64,000 bases of DNA from Pseudomonadota bacterium (GCA_023423935.1 JAFAEQ010000073.1:141794-205793); one strand, 5' to 3'. Numbered from the stretch's first letter, positions 44,485 to 54,003 are shown. Numbers and translations are program-made. The notes: generated by a model from the letters alone, not told the origin.

Positions 44485-44997
44485 ATGGCGCGCGTGAAAG
44501 TGTCAGTGCACACAAGCTCCGAGCAGTCTTCAAAATCACGCGAGGACTCGCAGCGTCGCGACTCTCAACCGAGCGGCGCTCACGGGACGCACGAACTCGA
44601 ACGAGCCCGTCGTGTTCGTCCGCATGAAACGCTGGCCCTCGGCGGCCATCGCGGTCGTGGTCCGCGCAACTTCCAGCGATCCGACGAGCGTATTTACCAC
44701 GATGTCTGTGAGCGACTCACCGACGATCATCTGATCGACGCAACGGAAATCTCTGTTGCGGTCGAAAGCGGCGAGGTGACGCTCGCCGGTTCGGTGAGCT
44801 CGCGTGAGCAGAAACGGCGGGCAGAATTCATCCTCGACGACGTCAGCGGCGTGCGCGATGTGCACAATCAGTTACGCGTGCAATCGGCTGCCGTTACGCC
44901 GCAGGATGAGCGTGGCTCGCGAACGGATGGGGAGGATCAGAGCGCTGGCCATCGCGTTGCGACGCCATCGCGCAGTACCCCGTCTACTCATCACTGA
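44485..44997 (+). CDS. BON-domain protein, cytoplasmic
   Basis: A 170-residue protein with a disordered charged N-terminus and one BON domain (residues ~65-135: DERIYHDVCERLTDDHLIDA, then VESGEVTLAGSV and VSGVRDVHNQLRV). It lacks a signal peptide, unlike OsmY-type BON proteins. It is paralogous to the protein at 45540. GGGAG precedes the ATG. Confidence 0.82.
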   Translation: MARVKVSVHTSSEQSSKSREDSQRRDSQPSGAHGTHELERARRVRPHETLALGGHRGRGPRNFQRSDERIYHDVCERLTDDHLIDATEISVAVESGEVTLAGSVSSREQKRRAEFILDDVSGVRDVHNQLRVQSAAVTPQDERGSRTDGEDQSAGHRVATPSRSTPSTHH

Positions 44998-45058
44998 TCC
45001 CCAGGACGCGCGCCGGGCAGACAGTCGTCGATCGCCACAGGCCCTGTAGGAGCATCCC

Positions 45059-45520
45059 ATGGCACTGCAACTGAACAGTCCCGCCTTCGCCGAAGGCAGC
45101 ACGATCCCGCGCAAGTACACCAAGGAGGGCGAGAATCTTTCGCCGCCTTTGCATTGGTCCGGAGCGCCCAAAGGCACGCGCAGCTTCGCGTTGATTTGCG
45201 AAGACCCGGATGCACCCTCCGGCACCTTCAGGCACTGGGCCGTGGCGAACATTGCGGCCGATCAGAACGGATTGTCGGAGGGCTTCGGTGAACGAGCCGA
45301 TGGTTGCGATTTCGCGGTGAACGATTTTGGAAGTGCGACGTACGACGGTCCGCTGCCGCCGCGAGGCCATGGGCTGCATCACTACCATTTCAGGCTGGCT
45401 GCGCTCGACGTCGAGAAAGTCGATGTGCCGGCCGATGCGCGCGCGGAGCAGCTGTGGACGCTCGTCGCGCCGCACATCATGGCCGAAACCGAAACGATCG
45501 GAACGTACGAGCGCACCTGA
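45059..45520 (+). CDS. YbhB/YbcL family PEBP protein
   Basis: A 153-residue phosphatidylethanolamine-binding-like protein with the ligand-pocket motifs ICEDPDAPSGTFRHW and PLPPRGHGLHHYHFRL. The cellular function is poorly known. It sits between the two BON genes with its own ribosome site (GGAG), probably in one operon with them. Confidence 0.9.
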   Translation: MALQLNSPAFAEGSTIPRKYTKEGENLSPPLHWSGAPKGTRSFALICEDPDAPSGTFRHWAVANIAADQNGLSEGFGERADGCDFAVNDFGSATYDGPLPPRGHGLHHYHFRLAALDVEKVDVPADARAEQLWTLVAPHIMAETETIGTYERT

Positions 45521-45539
45521 CACCTCAAGGAGTCTCTCC

Positions 45540-46109
45540 ATGGCGAATCAACCGCGACCCGACGATCAGCCGCTGTATGGGGATCGTCTGTATGGCAATC
45601 GCGAAGCCTTGCGCCGCTACCGTGACACGTCGCGGGACGAGCATCGACGTTTCGCCGCGCAGGAGGAACGCCGGCAAGGTGAGGGTGCGCGGCGCGATGT
45701 GCTGACCGAGTACGACCGGATGGATCCGGATCGCATGCTGAGCGCGGACTATCATCGGCATCGCAATGCGGACGGAATCTACGAATACTCGAGCGACGCG
45801 GCGCTGCTGGCGCTACCTAATCGCGACCCGCGACCCAAGCCGCAGCGCGAGCGAGGGGCCTATCGAGGTCCGCGCGATTACCAGCGTGCCGATCAGCGGA
45901 TCTTCGAGGATGTCTGCGACCGGCTGACCGAAGACGATCACGTGGACGCCTCCGACATCGAGGTGCAGGTCAGCAACGCCGAAGTGACTTTGACCGGACG
46001 GGTGCGTTCGCGAACCTCCAAGCGTCGTGCAGCGCAACTGGCCGAGCATGTCTTCGGCGTCCGCGATGTGTTTAATAACATCCGGGTGCAGGACGAGCAG
46101 GGCGGCTGA
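45540..46109 (+). CDS. BON-domain protein, second paralogue
   Basis: A 189-residue protein with a long Arg/Asp/Tyr-rich low-complexity N-terminus (~100 residues) and a C-terminal BON domain (RIFEDVCDRLTEDDHVDASD; VTLTGRVRSRTSKRRAAQLA). It shares the RGPR-[ND]-[FY]-QR lead-in with the first paralogue. No signal peptide is present. AAGGAG precedes the ATG. It is convergent with ku. Confidence 0.82.
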   Translation: MANQPRPDDQPLYGDRLYGNREALRRYRDTSRDEHRRFAAQEERRQGEGARRDVLTEYDRMDPDRMLSADYHRHRNADGIYEYSSDAALLALPNRDPRPKPQRERGAYRGPRDYQRADQRIFEDVCDRLTEDDHVDASDIEVQVSNAEVTLTGRVRSRTSKRRAAQLAEHVFGVRDVFNNIRVQDEQGG

Positions 46110-46244
46110 GCGGTGAGGACGGAGTGATCGCAGTGATGGCAGTGATAACGGTGACGGCAGTGATGGCGGCCAAACTCGCCGTGGCACGTTGATCCATCTT
46201 GCCCCGTGCACCCCGTGTGCCCCGTGGAGATCCTGCCGGCGGCA
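46110..46244 (+). repeat. Dispersed piece of the ~150-bp repeat
   Basis: A short (GTGATGGCA)n-like array followed by CCCCGTGCACCCCGTGTGCC and CCCCGTGGAGATCC, matching the parts of the unit at 4.0-4.6 kb. It lies between convergent genes. Confidence 0.75.
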
Positions 46245-47243
46245 TCAGCCTGTGCGTCTGGCGCGTTTCTTCGCTGTCTTTTTCTTCGTGGCAGGAGCTT
46301 TAGATTTCTTCCGGGCGGGCTTCGCAGTCTTCGCCGCGCGCTGCTCGCGTCGTTCCGCAAGTGAGATCGGCGGGCCGCTGTTGGCGTTCGTCACGACGGC
46401 GCTCTTCGAAAGACTCTTTCGGAGCACATCCATCAGATCGATGATCTGCGCACCACCTTCTTCGCCTTCGGCCTGCTCGAGCCCGGACTGATGGATGACA
46501 TCCTCGCCATCCTTCTGTTTCGCATGCGCGAGCTTCTGCAATTCCTCGGCGTCCTTGTCTTCCAGTTCACCGATGTCGAGCTTTTTCTCGATCAGTCCCT
46601 GGATGTCCTTTTCCATGGCAGTGACTGTTCGTGCGGCCACTTTGCCGCGTTCGGGCAAGCCGATGGACTCGGGCGTACGTAGCTCATCCGCGTAGCGCAG
46701 TGCGTCGGCGCGCAGCACGCCGTTTTCGGAAATGATGGCGACCAGGTACTCATGTCCACGCATGACGAAGCTGCCGATACCGACGCGCCCGCTGCGCGCC
46801 ATGGTCTGGGCCAGCAGGTGATAGGCCTTGGCGGATTTGCCGGACGGCGCAAGGAAGTAGGGCCGCTGGAAATACATGGGCGGGATCTGCTCGATCGGCA
46901 CGAAGCTGCGCAGATCGATGTCGCCCGACATTTCAGGTGCCACCGATTCGAACTCATCGTCGGTGATCACGATCATCTTGCCGTCGTCCGTTTCATAGCC
47001 GCGCACCAGTTCGTCGTAGTCCAGCTCCTTGTCCTCCTTCGAGCAGTGATAGCGACGCCCGAGCGGATGACCGTCCTTGTCGACGAGCTTCATGGCGGTC
47101 TGACGCGGCCGGATCGCCGAGTACAGATTGACCGGAATGCTCACCAGGCCGAACGTGATCGTGCCCGTCCAGGTCGGGCGTACGGGCGCGGCGGCGTTCT
47201 CCAGCTCGGATTCGTCCGCGGAAGTTTTCCTGGCTCTAGGCAA
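46245..47243 (-). CDS. ku: Ku protein, non-homologous end joining (long paralogue)
   Basis: A 332-residue Ku (TWTGTITFGLVSIPVNLYSA; PPMYFQRPYFLAPSGKSAKA) that binds broken DNA ends as a homodimer or heterodimer. The C-terminus is a Lys/Ala-rich basic tail (KKKTAKKRARR), like the DNA-binding tails of some bacterial Ku proteins. I chose the TTG at 47243 because AAGGAG lies seven bases before it; this overlaps the upstream Ku stop by eight bases. A longer ATG start at 47270 is possible. No LigD is in the window. Confidence 0.92.
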   Translation of the reverse strand: MPRARKTSADESELENAAAPVRPTWTGTITFGLVSIPVNLYSAIRPRQTAMKLVDKDGHPLGRRYHCSKEDKELDYDELVRGYETDDGKMIVITDDEFESVAPEMSGDIDLRSFVPIEQIPPMYFQRPYFLAPSGKSAKAYHLLAQTMARSGRVGIGSFVMRGHEYLVAIISENGVLRADALRYADELRTPESIGLPERGKVAARTVTAMEKDIQGLIEKKLDIGELEDKDAEELQKLAHAKQKDGEDVIHQSGLEQAEGEEGGAQIIDLMDVLRKSLSKSAVVTNANSGPPISLAERREQRAAKTAKPARKKSKAPATKKKTAKKRARRTG

Positions 47244-48021
47244 CGCGCTTCTCCTTCTTCGCCGCGGCAATGCTGGCGCGCAGGCTTTCCGCGAGGTTGG
47301 CCTGTGAAGCTTTCTTCCTGGCCTTCACCGGTTCGAGCTTCTCGCCGCGCGCCTTGGCTTCGATGAGCTTGCACAGCCGCTGGCGATATTCGTTCTGCCA
47401 GCTCTGCGGATCGAAATCGCTCGTGATCGATTCGACGAGCTGCTCGGCAAGCTTCAATTCGTTATCTCGCGGAGCGGCGGCCTTCAGCGGTTCGACGCCC
47501 GAGAAGCTCAGCACCTGATCGGCTCGGCGCAGGGTCGTCATCACCAGATAATCGTCCTGTGCGGTGATCGCGCCAAGATAGCGCTTCTTGCGCATCACCC
47601 AGCGTGCGATGCCGATGACTTGCTGACGCTTCAACGCCTCGGCTAACGCGAAGTATTCGGCGTCATCGCCATCGGGTCCGAGGTAGTAGGGCCGGTCGAA
47701 CCATTGATCGCTGAGCAGCGTCGGAGCAACGAAGCGGCATAAATGAATGTCGCGCGATTCGGGCGGCTCGAGCTTCGCAAGCTCGTCCGGCTGCAGGATG
47801 ACGGCGGTCTGACGATCGACCGCATACGCTTTGCGCATCTCGTCCTTCGCGACATCATCGCCGGTGTCCTTACGGACGATGTGCTGTTCGACAGGGGCAT
47901 TGTCCTTTCGATGCAGCAGGTGAAAGTGCACCGTGCGATCCTCGACCGCCGAGTACAGTTTCACCGCGACCTTGTGCTTCGCCAGCAGCAGCTCGCCTTT
48001 CCAGATCGCTCTAGCGGCCAT
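47236..48021 (-). CDS. Ku protein, second paralogue (short)
   Basis: A 261-residue Ku (AIWKGELLLAKHKVAVKLYS; LLSDQWFDRPYYLGPDGDDA; GIARWVMRKKRYLGAI) more divergent at the N-terminus, where the usual ITFGLV is replaced by LLLAKH. The tail is short and basic (AAAKKEKRVA). Its start overlaps the zinc-ribbon gene by 11 bases and its stop overlaps the long ku start, so all three are co-translated. Ku heterodimers occur in some bacteria with several ku genes. Confidence 0.9.
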   Translation of the reverse strand: MAARAIWKGELLLAKHKVAVKLYSAVEDRTVHFHLLHRKDNAPVEQHIVRKDTGDDVAKDEMRKAYAVDRQTAVILQPDELAKLEPPESRDIHLCRFVAPTLLSDQWFDRPYYLGPDGDDAEYFALAEALKRQQVIGIARWVMRKKRYLGAITAQDDYLVMTTLRRADQVLSFSGVEPLKAAAPRDNELKLAEQLVESITSDFDPQSWQNEYRQRLCKLIEAKARGEKLEPVKARKKASQANLAESLRASIAAAKKEKRVA

Positions 48022-48232
48022 GAGCTTGCTCCTCGCGTTCCGAGGCATGACTTTGCGCGTGGCACTGCGGGCATTTGCAGTTGCGGCAGCTCGGCTCGTC
48101 GCAATCAGGGCAGCGAAACTCGTGCTCGTGGAAATAGAGCTGTCCGCAGTGAGGGCACACCACATCGCCGGTGCCGAGCCACCACGGGGTCGGCTTCACC
48201 GCGGTTTTGGTTCTGGCTTTGGGCTTGGGCAT
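48011..48232 (-). CDS. Eight-cysteine zinc-ribbon protein linked to Ku
   Basis: A 73-residue protein with a basic, proline-containing N-terminus and eight Cys arranged as CPHC (26-29), CPDC (41-44), C49, C52, C54 and C57, with flanking His residues. This suggests two zinc sites. It overlaps the start of the short ku gene. I do not recognise a named family; a DNA-end or nucleic acid role is inferred from context only. Confidence 0.8.
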   Translation of the reverse strand: MPKPKARTKTAVKPTPWWLGTGDVVCPHCGQLYFHEHEFRCPDCDEPSCRNCKCPQCHAQSHASEREEQAHGR

Positions 48233-48306
48233 CGAGCGACCTCATCCTCTCGCATATCGAGGACAGAAACGGACGACACGCCAGGCTGTTCCGTTCGCTG
48301 TTCCGT

Positions 48307-49320
48307 TCAATGGGCGTCGAGCTGTTTGAGGGCCTGCGTTAGCGCCGCATGGAAGCGCGCCGGATCCTGGATTTGCGGACCATGCCCGAGCTGCGGAAAA
48401 GCCACGAGCCGCGCGTCGGGGATGATCTTTGCGATCCGCGGTCCGAGCTGCGCATAACGACCGACGCGAGCCTGTACGTCCGCAGGTGCTGCTGCCTTAC
48501 CGATCGCCGTCGTGTCCTTCTCGCCGATGAACAACACGGTCGGAGCGCGGATGCGGTCGAGCTGATAGACGACCGGCTGGGTGAAGATCATGTCGCTCGT
48601 CTGAGCCTGGTTCCACATGACCTGCTCGCGCCCCGGCCCTGCATACATGCCGGCCAGCATCGACACCCATCGGTCGTAGCGTGGATCCCATTCGTTCGCG
48701 TAATAGGTCGCACGCTGATAGGTGCGGATGCTGCTGGCGTTCGTGCGCGTTTCATTGGCGAGCCATTGATCCAGCGTCTGATAGGGGATGCCGGCCGCTT
48801 CCCAATCCTCGAGTCCGATCGGATTCACGAGAAGCAGAGCTTCGGTCGATTGCGGAAAGGTGATGGCGAATCGTGCCGCCAGCATGCCGCCCATGGAATG
48901 TCCCATCACGACGGCGCTGCGAATGCCGAGGCTGTCCAGCAGGGCTCGCGTGTTGGCCGCCAGCTGATGCAAGGTGAATTGATAGGCCGCGGGCTTGCTC
49001 GATTTGCAGAAGCCAATCTGATCCGGGGCGATCACGCGCCAGCCTTGCTCGACCAGCACGGCGATTGTCTCCTCCCAGGTCGCGGCACAGAAGTTCTTGC
49101 CGTGGAGCAGGACGATCGTGCGGCCATTCGGCTGGGCACCGACGACATCCATGTAGGCCATGCGCAAGCGCTGCTGCTGGCTGTCGAACTGGAAGGTTTT
49201 CACCGGATAGGGATAGTCGAATCCTTCGAGCATCGCGCCATATGAAGGTGTCTCGGCAGGCGACTGCGCATTTGCGATCGAGGCACACAGGGCGAACGCG
49301 AGCAATAACAGAGCAGGCAT
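48307..49320 (-). CDS. Secreted alpha/beta hydrolase
   Basis: A 337-residue protein with a signal peptide (MPALLLLAFALCASIANA). The oxyanion region is LLHGKNFCAATWEE, the nucleophile is in VMGHSMGGMLAARF, the acid in GEKDTTAIG and the His in QLGHGPQIQ. The substrate is unknown. I prefer the second Met at 49320, which has AAGGA upstream, over 49338. Confidence 0.86.
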   Translation of the reverse strand: MPALLLLAFALCASIANAQSPAETPSYGAMLEGFDYPYPVKTFQFDSQQQRLRMAYMDVVGAQPNGRTIVLLHGKNFCAATWEETIAVLVEQGWRVIAPDQIGFCKSSKPAAYQFTLHQLAANTRALLDSLGIRSAVVMGHSMGGMLAARFAITFPQSTEALLLVNPIGLEDWEAAGIPYQTLDQWLANETRTNASSIRTYQRATYYANEWDPRYDRWVSMLAGMYAGPGREQVMWNQAQTSDMIFTQPVVYQLDRIRAPTVLFIGEKDTTAIGKAAAPADVQARVGRYAQLGPRIAKIIPDARLVAFPQLGHGPQIQDPARFHAALTQALKQLDAH

Positions 49321-49572
49321 GAGGGCGTATTCCTTCATAGACGATGATCAGATGCGCGGGAGCCGCGCGGCGTTCCGCTTATGCATAGCCGGATCGATCA
49401 TGCCTCCAGTTCAACATTCGTTGGGGGTGATCCGAGATGCGCCAATCATGTCGCTGTTCGGCCGGTCGCGCGCGCGGCTCTGGCGCTTCTGAGATCGCCT
49501 GCGCACACTGCGCAAGATCTGGCGGGTGCACTGCGCAGCGGGTGCGTACTGTCGCGCTCGCCAGGAGAAACA

Positions 49573-50481
49573 GTGTTGAGCGCAGCAACCCAAAACCCAG
49601 CCGCAGAGCGATTTCAGGCGCGATTCCGCCGCGTGCTCGAATTCATCGACGCACACCTGGATGAACGTCTCACGCTCGAGCGGCTGAGCGAGGTCGCTGC
49701 ATTCTCACCGTTCCATTTCCATCGGGAGTTCTCGGAGCTCTTCGGTATCGGGACCTACCAGTACCTTCAGCTCGTGCGGCTGCACCGTGCAGCCTATCGT
49801 CTGGCATATCGGCCGGAGCAATCGGTCACGAGCATTGCTCACGACAGCGGCTACGACGGCAGCGATGCCTTTGCACGCGCCTTCAGGAAGCGACTGGGGC
49901 AATCCCCATCCGAGTTCCGTCAGGAACCTGACTGGACGGCTTGGCACGCCATGCAGCATCAACTAAGCGAGCTGAGGAACCGACACATGTCTCCATCGCA
50001 CCTTGCGCAAGCCGTCGAGATTGTCCATTTCAAACCCGTACGCGTTGCAGTTCTCGAGCATCGCGGTCCGCCCGACAGACTCGGTGAATCGATTCGCAGA
50101 TTCATCGCCTGGCGCAAGCAGCATCGCCTGCCGCCGCATGTGAGCGCCACGTTCAACATCGCCTACGATGATCCTGAAATGACCGATCCTGCGCAGTTTC
50201 GATTCGATCTGTGTGCCGCGATCGATCGAGATCCTGAACCCGATGATTCCGGCATCGTCCTGAAGCAGATTCCTGGCGGTCGTTGTGCGCGGCTGCGTCA
50301 TCGCGGGCCGGAGGCGACGCTCGGTCAGAGCATCCGCTATCTCTACGGCGCGTGGTTGCCGGCGAGCGGCGAGGAGCCTCGCGACTTTCCCTTATTTTTG
50401 CAGCGGGTGGTGTTCTTTCCGGATGTGCCGGAGCACGAGGCAGTCACCGATATCTACTTGCCGCTGCAAGGAAGGCCCTAG
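49573..50481 (+). CDS. AraC-family regulator with GyrI-like effector domain
   Basis: About 302 residues. Two helix-turn-helix units of the AraC type lie in residues ~15-115 (LTLERLSEVAAFSPFHFHRE; SVTSIAHDSGYDGSDAFARA), followed by a GyrI-like small-molecule-binding domain (~150-300). Such proteins sense drugs or amphipathic ligands. The start is GTG at 49573 or TTG at 49576, both behind AGGAG. Confidence 0.86.
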   Translation: MLSAATQNPAAERFQARFRRVLEFIDAHLDERLTLERLSEVAAFSPFHFHREFSELFGIGTYQYLQLVRLHRAAYRLAYRPEQSVTSIAHDSGYDGSDAFARAFRKRLGQSPSEFRQEPDWTAWHAMQHQLSELRNRHMSPSHLAQAVEIVHFKPVRVAVLEHRGPPDRLGESIRRFIAWRKQHRLPPHVSATFNIAYDDPEMTDPAQFRFDLCAAIDRDPEPDDSGIVLKQIPGGRCARLRHRGPEATLGQSIRYLYGAWLPASGEEPRDFPLFLQRVVFFPDVPEHEAVTDIYLPLQGRP

Positions 50482-50564
50482 ACCCGAGACCCTGGACACT
50501 AGCGTTCCCGTATCAACCTGTGGATCGGCGAGCGACCTGCGACTGCAGGGCACGGGCAAGTGTG

Positions 50565-52640
50565 TCAGGGCGTCGCGCTTGCGATCCCTCGTGCGCTCAG
50601 CCTGAGCACCGGCCACAGACTGCTGTACCGATCCGTCCATCCTGCAAATCCGGGTTGCGGCTCAAGCACTTCAGGCTCGGCACCCGAGAAGTTCGGGTTC
50701 GTCCAGAGATCGGGATCGGCGCTGATGAGTACCCAGTAACTCGTGTCGGCTGCTTCTCCAGCCGGCGCATGAATCAGGCGTGCGGACAGGTTCAGGTGTT
50801 CGGCGGCGCGCGCACACACGGGTGCAAGATTCAGATAGCGATTCGAGATATGTACGGCCAGCACGCCACCCACGTTCAGATGGCGCATGTACAACGCGAA
50901 TGCCTCGCGCGTGAGCAGATGGACCGGAATGGCATCGCTCGAGAAGGCATCGATCGCGAGCACATCGAAACGTTGCGGCGCCTCGGCTTCGAGCGACAGG
51001 CGTGCATCGCCGAGTTTCATCGGAACGTTCGCGCCGCGTTCGGCGGCGAGCGCGAGATAGGTGAACTGCGTGTGCGCGAGATCCACGACATCCGGGTTGA
51101 TCTCGTAGACGCTGAACTCATCGTTCGCACGTGCATAGCTGAGCAACGTGCCGACCCCCAACCCCACGACGCCCACGCGCACCGGTCCTGTGGACTGCTT
51201 GGCCAGGATGGCTCGCGCCACGCCTGAACTGGGTGCGTAGTAGGACGTCGCAAGCTCACGCGACTCGGGTTCCGTGAACTGAAAGCCGTGGCGTATCGTG
51301 CCGTGCACCAGGCTCCGTCGCATGCTGCCGTGCTCCTCGAAATCGCGTACCTGCAGGACGCCGTAGAAGTTGCGGCGGATCGTTTCACTTTCTTCGCGGA
51401 TACGGGTTTCGAAGAACGCCAGGCTCGAGGCCAGCATGAGCACTGCCAGAATCATCGCGACCCGCAACGGCCAGAGCATGGCGCCTGCACCGCGTCGCTT
51501 CCATTGCGCGAAGATCATCAGTTCCGCCAGCACGACGAGCAGCACGGGCAACTCGAGGTGACTTTCAAAGACGAGCGGTGCGATCACGCTCACGAACAGA
51601 CCGCCCAGTGCGCCGCCTGCCGCGATGAGAAGGTAGAACAGCGTCAGATGCCTGGCGGGCGGCGCGCGCAGCGCCAGTTCGCCATGACAGGCGAGACAGA
51701 GCACGAACAGGCAGGCCAGATACAGCGGAATGACATACGTGATCTCCTGGTGCGATTCGCTGTGCGTGTACAGCCACGCGACGCAGGCGATCGCAGTGGC
51801 GATCAGCGGAAAGAATCGTTCACGCCGATAGATGCGTCTGCGTCCGAAGGCCAGGATGAAGGTGAGCAGATAGACCGCGAGCGGGACCACCCATAACAGC
51901 GGTATCGGCGCGATATTGGCGGTGAGCTGCACGGTGCAGGCGGCGAGCAGACCCGATCCGCAGGCGGCGAGGGCTACCCAGAACAATTGCTCGGCGACAG
52001 GTGGCGCGCCTGCGCCTGCAGCCTGTGCCGGAACCGCAGGTGCGTCGTTGCGATGCTGCCAGGCGATCCATCCGCACAGTGCGGCGAATGCAACGAACGA
52101 TGCGCTCCACGCATATGCGATCGTATGTGTATCGACTGCAGGTTCGAGCAGCAGCGGGAAGGACAACAGCGCGATCAGTGAGCCTGCGTTCGACAATGCG
52201 AACAGCCACAGTGGAATGCTCGTGCCGCGCTCACGTACGAACCACGCCTGCAGCAGCGGACTGGTCGCGCTGAGTGCGAAGCAGGGCAGGCCCACCGTCG
52301 CCGCCAGCAACAGCAGAATGTGAAGCGCCGGCGCGTCCACGGCGTCGGGCCGCCATTGATCGCTGGGAATGATCGGCAGCAGCGCCGATGCGGTGAGCAG
52401 CACGATCGCATGCACGATCCATTGCGTGCGCGGACGGCATTTCTGGATGAGCCAATGCGCGTACAGATAGCCACCGAGCAGGCAGATCTGGAAGAACAGC
52501 AGCGCGACGATCCAGATGCCTGATGTGCCGCCGAACCAGGGAAAGATCATCTTGGTGATCAGCGGCTGTATCAGGAACAGCAGGCATGCGCTCAGTGCGA
52601 CCGTCGCGGCGTAGGTCACCATGCGTCGAGAATCCCCCAA
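50565..52640 (-). CDS. Membrane-embedded spermidine-synthase-like protein
   Basis: A 691-residue fusion: residues ~1-430 are a multi-helix membrane region (SACLLFLIQPLITKMIFPWF at the start) and ~430-691 a spermidine-synthase-like domain with a SAM-binding loop (VVGLGVGTLLSYA) and IDAFSSDAIPVHLLT. Proteins of this layout are common in proteobacteria and have no proven aminopropyltransferase activity. No polyamine genes are adjacent. Confidence 0.85.
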   Translation of the reverse strand: MGDSRRMVTYAATVALSACLLFLIQPLITKMIFPWFGGTSGIWIVALLFFQICLLGGYLYAHWLIQKCRPRTQWIVHAIVLLTASALLPIIPSDQWRPDAVDAPALHILLLLAATVGLPCFALSATSPLLQAWFVRERGTSIPLWLFALSNAGSLIALLSFPLLLEPAVDTHTIAYAWSASFVAFAALCGWIAWQHRNDAPAVPAQAAGAGAPPVAEQLFWVALAACGSGLLAACTVQLTANIAPIPLLWVVPLAVYLLTFILAFGRRRIYRRERFFPLIATAIACVAWLYTHSESHQEITYVIPLYLACLFVLCLACHGELALRAPPARHLTLFYLLIAAGGALGGLFVSVIAPLVFESHLELPVLLVVLAELMIFAQWKRRGAGAMLWPLRVAMILAVLMLASSLAFFETRIREESETIRRNFYGVLQVRDFEEHGSMRRSLVHGTIRHGFQFTEPESRELATSYYAPSSGVARAILAKQSTGPVRVGVVGLGVGTLLSYARANDEFSVYEINPDVVDLAHTQFTYLALAAERGANVPMKLGDARLSLEAEAPQRFDVLAIDAFSSDAIPVHLLTREAFALYMRHLNVGGVLAVHISNRYLNLAPVCARAAEHLNLSARLIHAPAGEAADTSYWVLISADPDLWTNPNFSGAEPEVLEPQPGFAGWTDRYSSLWPVLRLSARGIASATP

Positions 52641-52738
52641 TCAGCATCCATGCTTCGTCGTTGCTTTGTTCGAAGCCGGTATACGGTCACCCGATGCGCG
52701 CGCTGGGTTCCCATGTGCACGCTTCACCGGGCAGGCGG

Positions 52739-53731
52739 TCACCAGCGCTGATGCACGTATTGCGCGATGCGCTCTTCATAGATCTTGCGAACCGCGCTCA
52801 TCGTCTCGGCGCTCAGGGGCGGCAGCTCGCTCGCCGCCGCATTGCTCAATGCCTGCGTGCGCGACTTCGCGCCGGGGATGACCACGGAGACCGCATCCGA
52901 CATGAGAATCCAGCGCAGCGCAAAGGCAGCCATGGTCGTGCCGCCGGGCACCAGCGGTCGCAGAGCCTCGACCGCATCGAGGGCCACCTCATAAGGCACA
53001 CCGGCGAAAGTTTCGCCCACATCGAAGGCTTCGCCGTGACGATTGAAGTTGCGATGGTCATCGGCGGCGAACGTGGAGTTGCGATTCATCTTGCCTGTCA
53101 GCAGTCCGCTTGCGAGCGGTACGCGTGCAATGATCGCAACCTTGCGAGCCTTGGCTTCGCGGAAGAACAGCTCGGCCGGACGCTGGCGAAAGATGTTGTA
53201 GATGATCTGCACGGACACGACGTTCGGATACTCGATGGCCTTGAGTGCCTCCTCGACCTTCTCGACCGAGACGCCGTAGTAGCGAAGCTTGCCAGCCGCC
53301 ACGAGCTGATCCAGTGCGTCGAATACCTCGGGTCGGTAATAGACCTCCGTCGGTGGGCAATGCAGTTGCACCAGATCGAGTGTATCGACGCCCAGTTCCT
53401 TGCGGCTGCGATCGATGAACGCTTCAAGGTTCGCGCGGTTGTAGCCGTCCGCCACATGCGGCGAGAGCCGACGGCCGGCCTTGGTGGCCACGATCGGCCG
53501 CGTTCCACGCCATTCTTTCAGCACCTCGCGAGTGATGCGTTCGGAACGACCGTCGCCGTAAACATCCGCCGTATCGATGAAGGTTGTGCCCGCTTCTAAT
53601 GCGGCGAACAAGGCATCGCGCGCATCGCTTTCGGCGACATCGCCCCAGGCACCGCCGATGGCCCATGCGCCAACCCCGATGTCGGAAACGTTCCAGCCGG
53701 TACGACCGAAGGGACGCGTATGAATGCTCAT
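52739..53731 (-). CDS. Aldo/keto reductase
   Basis: A 330-residue NADPH-dependent oxidoreductase with the catalytic tetrad visible: Asp and Tyr in FIDTADVYGDG, Lys in VATKAGR and His in LVQLHCPP. The C-terminal cofactor loop is VVIPGAKSRTQ. The substrate is unknown. It is preceded by a spacer containing pieces of the 150-bp repeat. Confidence 0.92.
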   Translation of the reverse strand: MSIHTRPFGRTGWNVSDIGVGAWAIGGAWGDVAESDARDALFAALEAGTTFIDTADVYGDGRSERITREVLKEWRGTRPIVATKAGRRLSPHVADGYNRANLEAFIDRSRKELGVDTLDLVQLHCPPTEVYYRPEVFDALDQLVAAGKLRYYGVSVEKVEEALKAIEYPNVVSVQIIYNIFRQRPAELFFREAKARKVAIIARVPLASGLLTGKMNRNSTFAADDHRNFNRHGEAFDVGETFAGVPYEVALDAVEALRPLVPGGTTMAAFALRWILMSDAVSVVIPGAKSRTQALSNAAASELPPLSAETMSAVRKIYEERIAQYVHQRW

Positions 53732-53789
53732 TGACCTGTCCTCGTGCCCGATGGCGAGTGCGCGAGGATACCAGTCATCGCGCGGCGAG

Positions 53790-53890
53790 GAAGATCTCCA
53801 CGGGGTACACGGGGAGCACCGGGGTGAAGGAGATTGGACAGCCCGCTGTCTGCGATCCCTCTGTGTACTCTGTGATCTCTGTGTGAGCGC
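53790..53890. repeat. Dispersed piece of the ~150-bp repeat
   Basis: GATCTCCACGGGGTACACGG on one side faces CTCTGTGTACTCTGTGATCT and CTCTGTGTGAGCGCC on the other, both words of the 4.0-4.6 kb unit but in mixed orientation. A degenerate GCGGTCTTTACGGC word follows near 53998. Confidence 0.72.
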
Positions 53891-54003
53891 CGCTCTTATC
53901 GCTTCCGGACCAGCGGGTCACTTGTCGCAGGCCGGATCAGCCGAGCGCGGCCGACTGCGCAGACAATGCGAGTCCGGCCCCGTGGTTGCTCCTGTTGCGG
54001 TCT

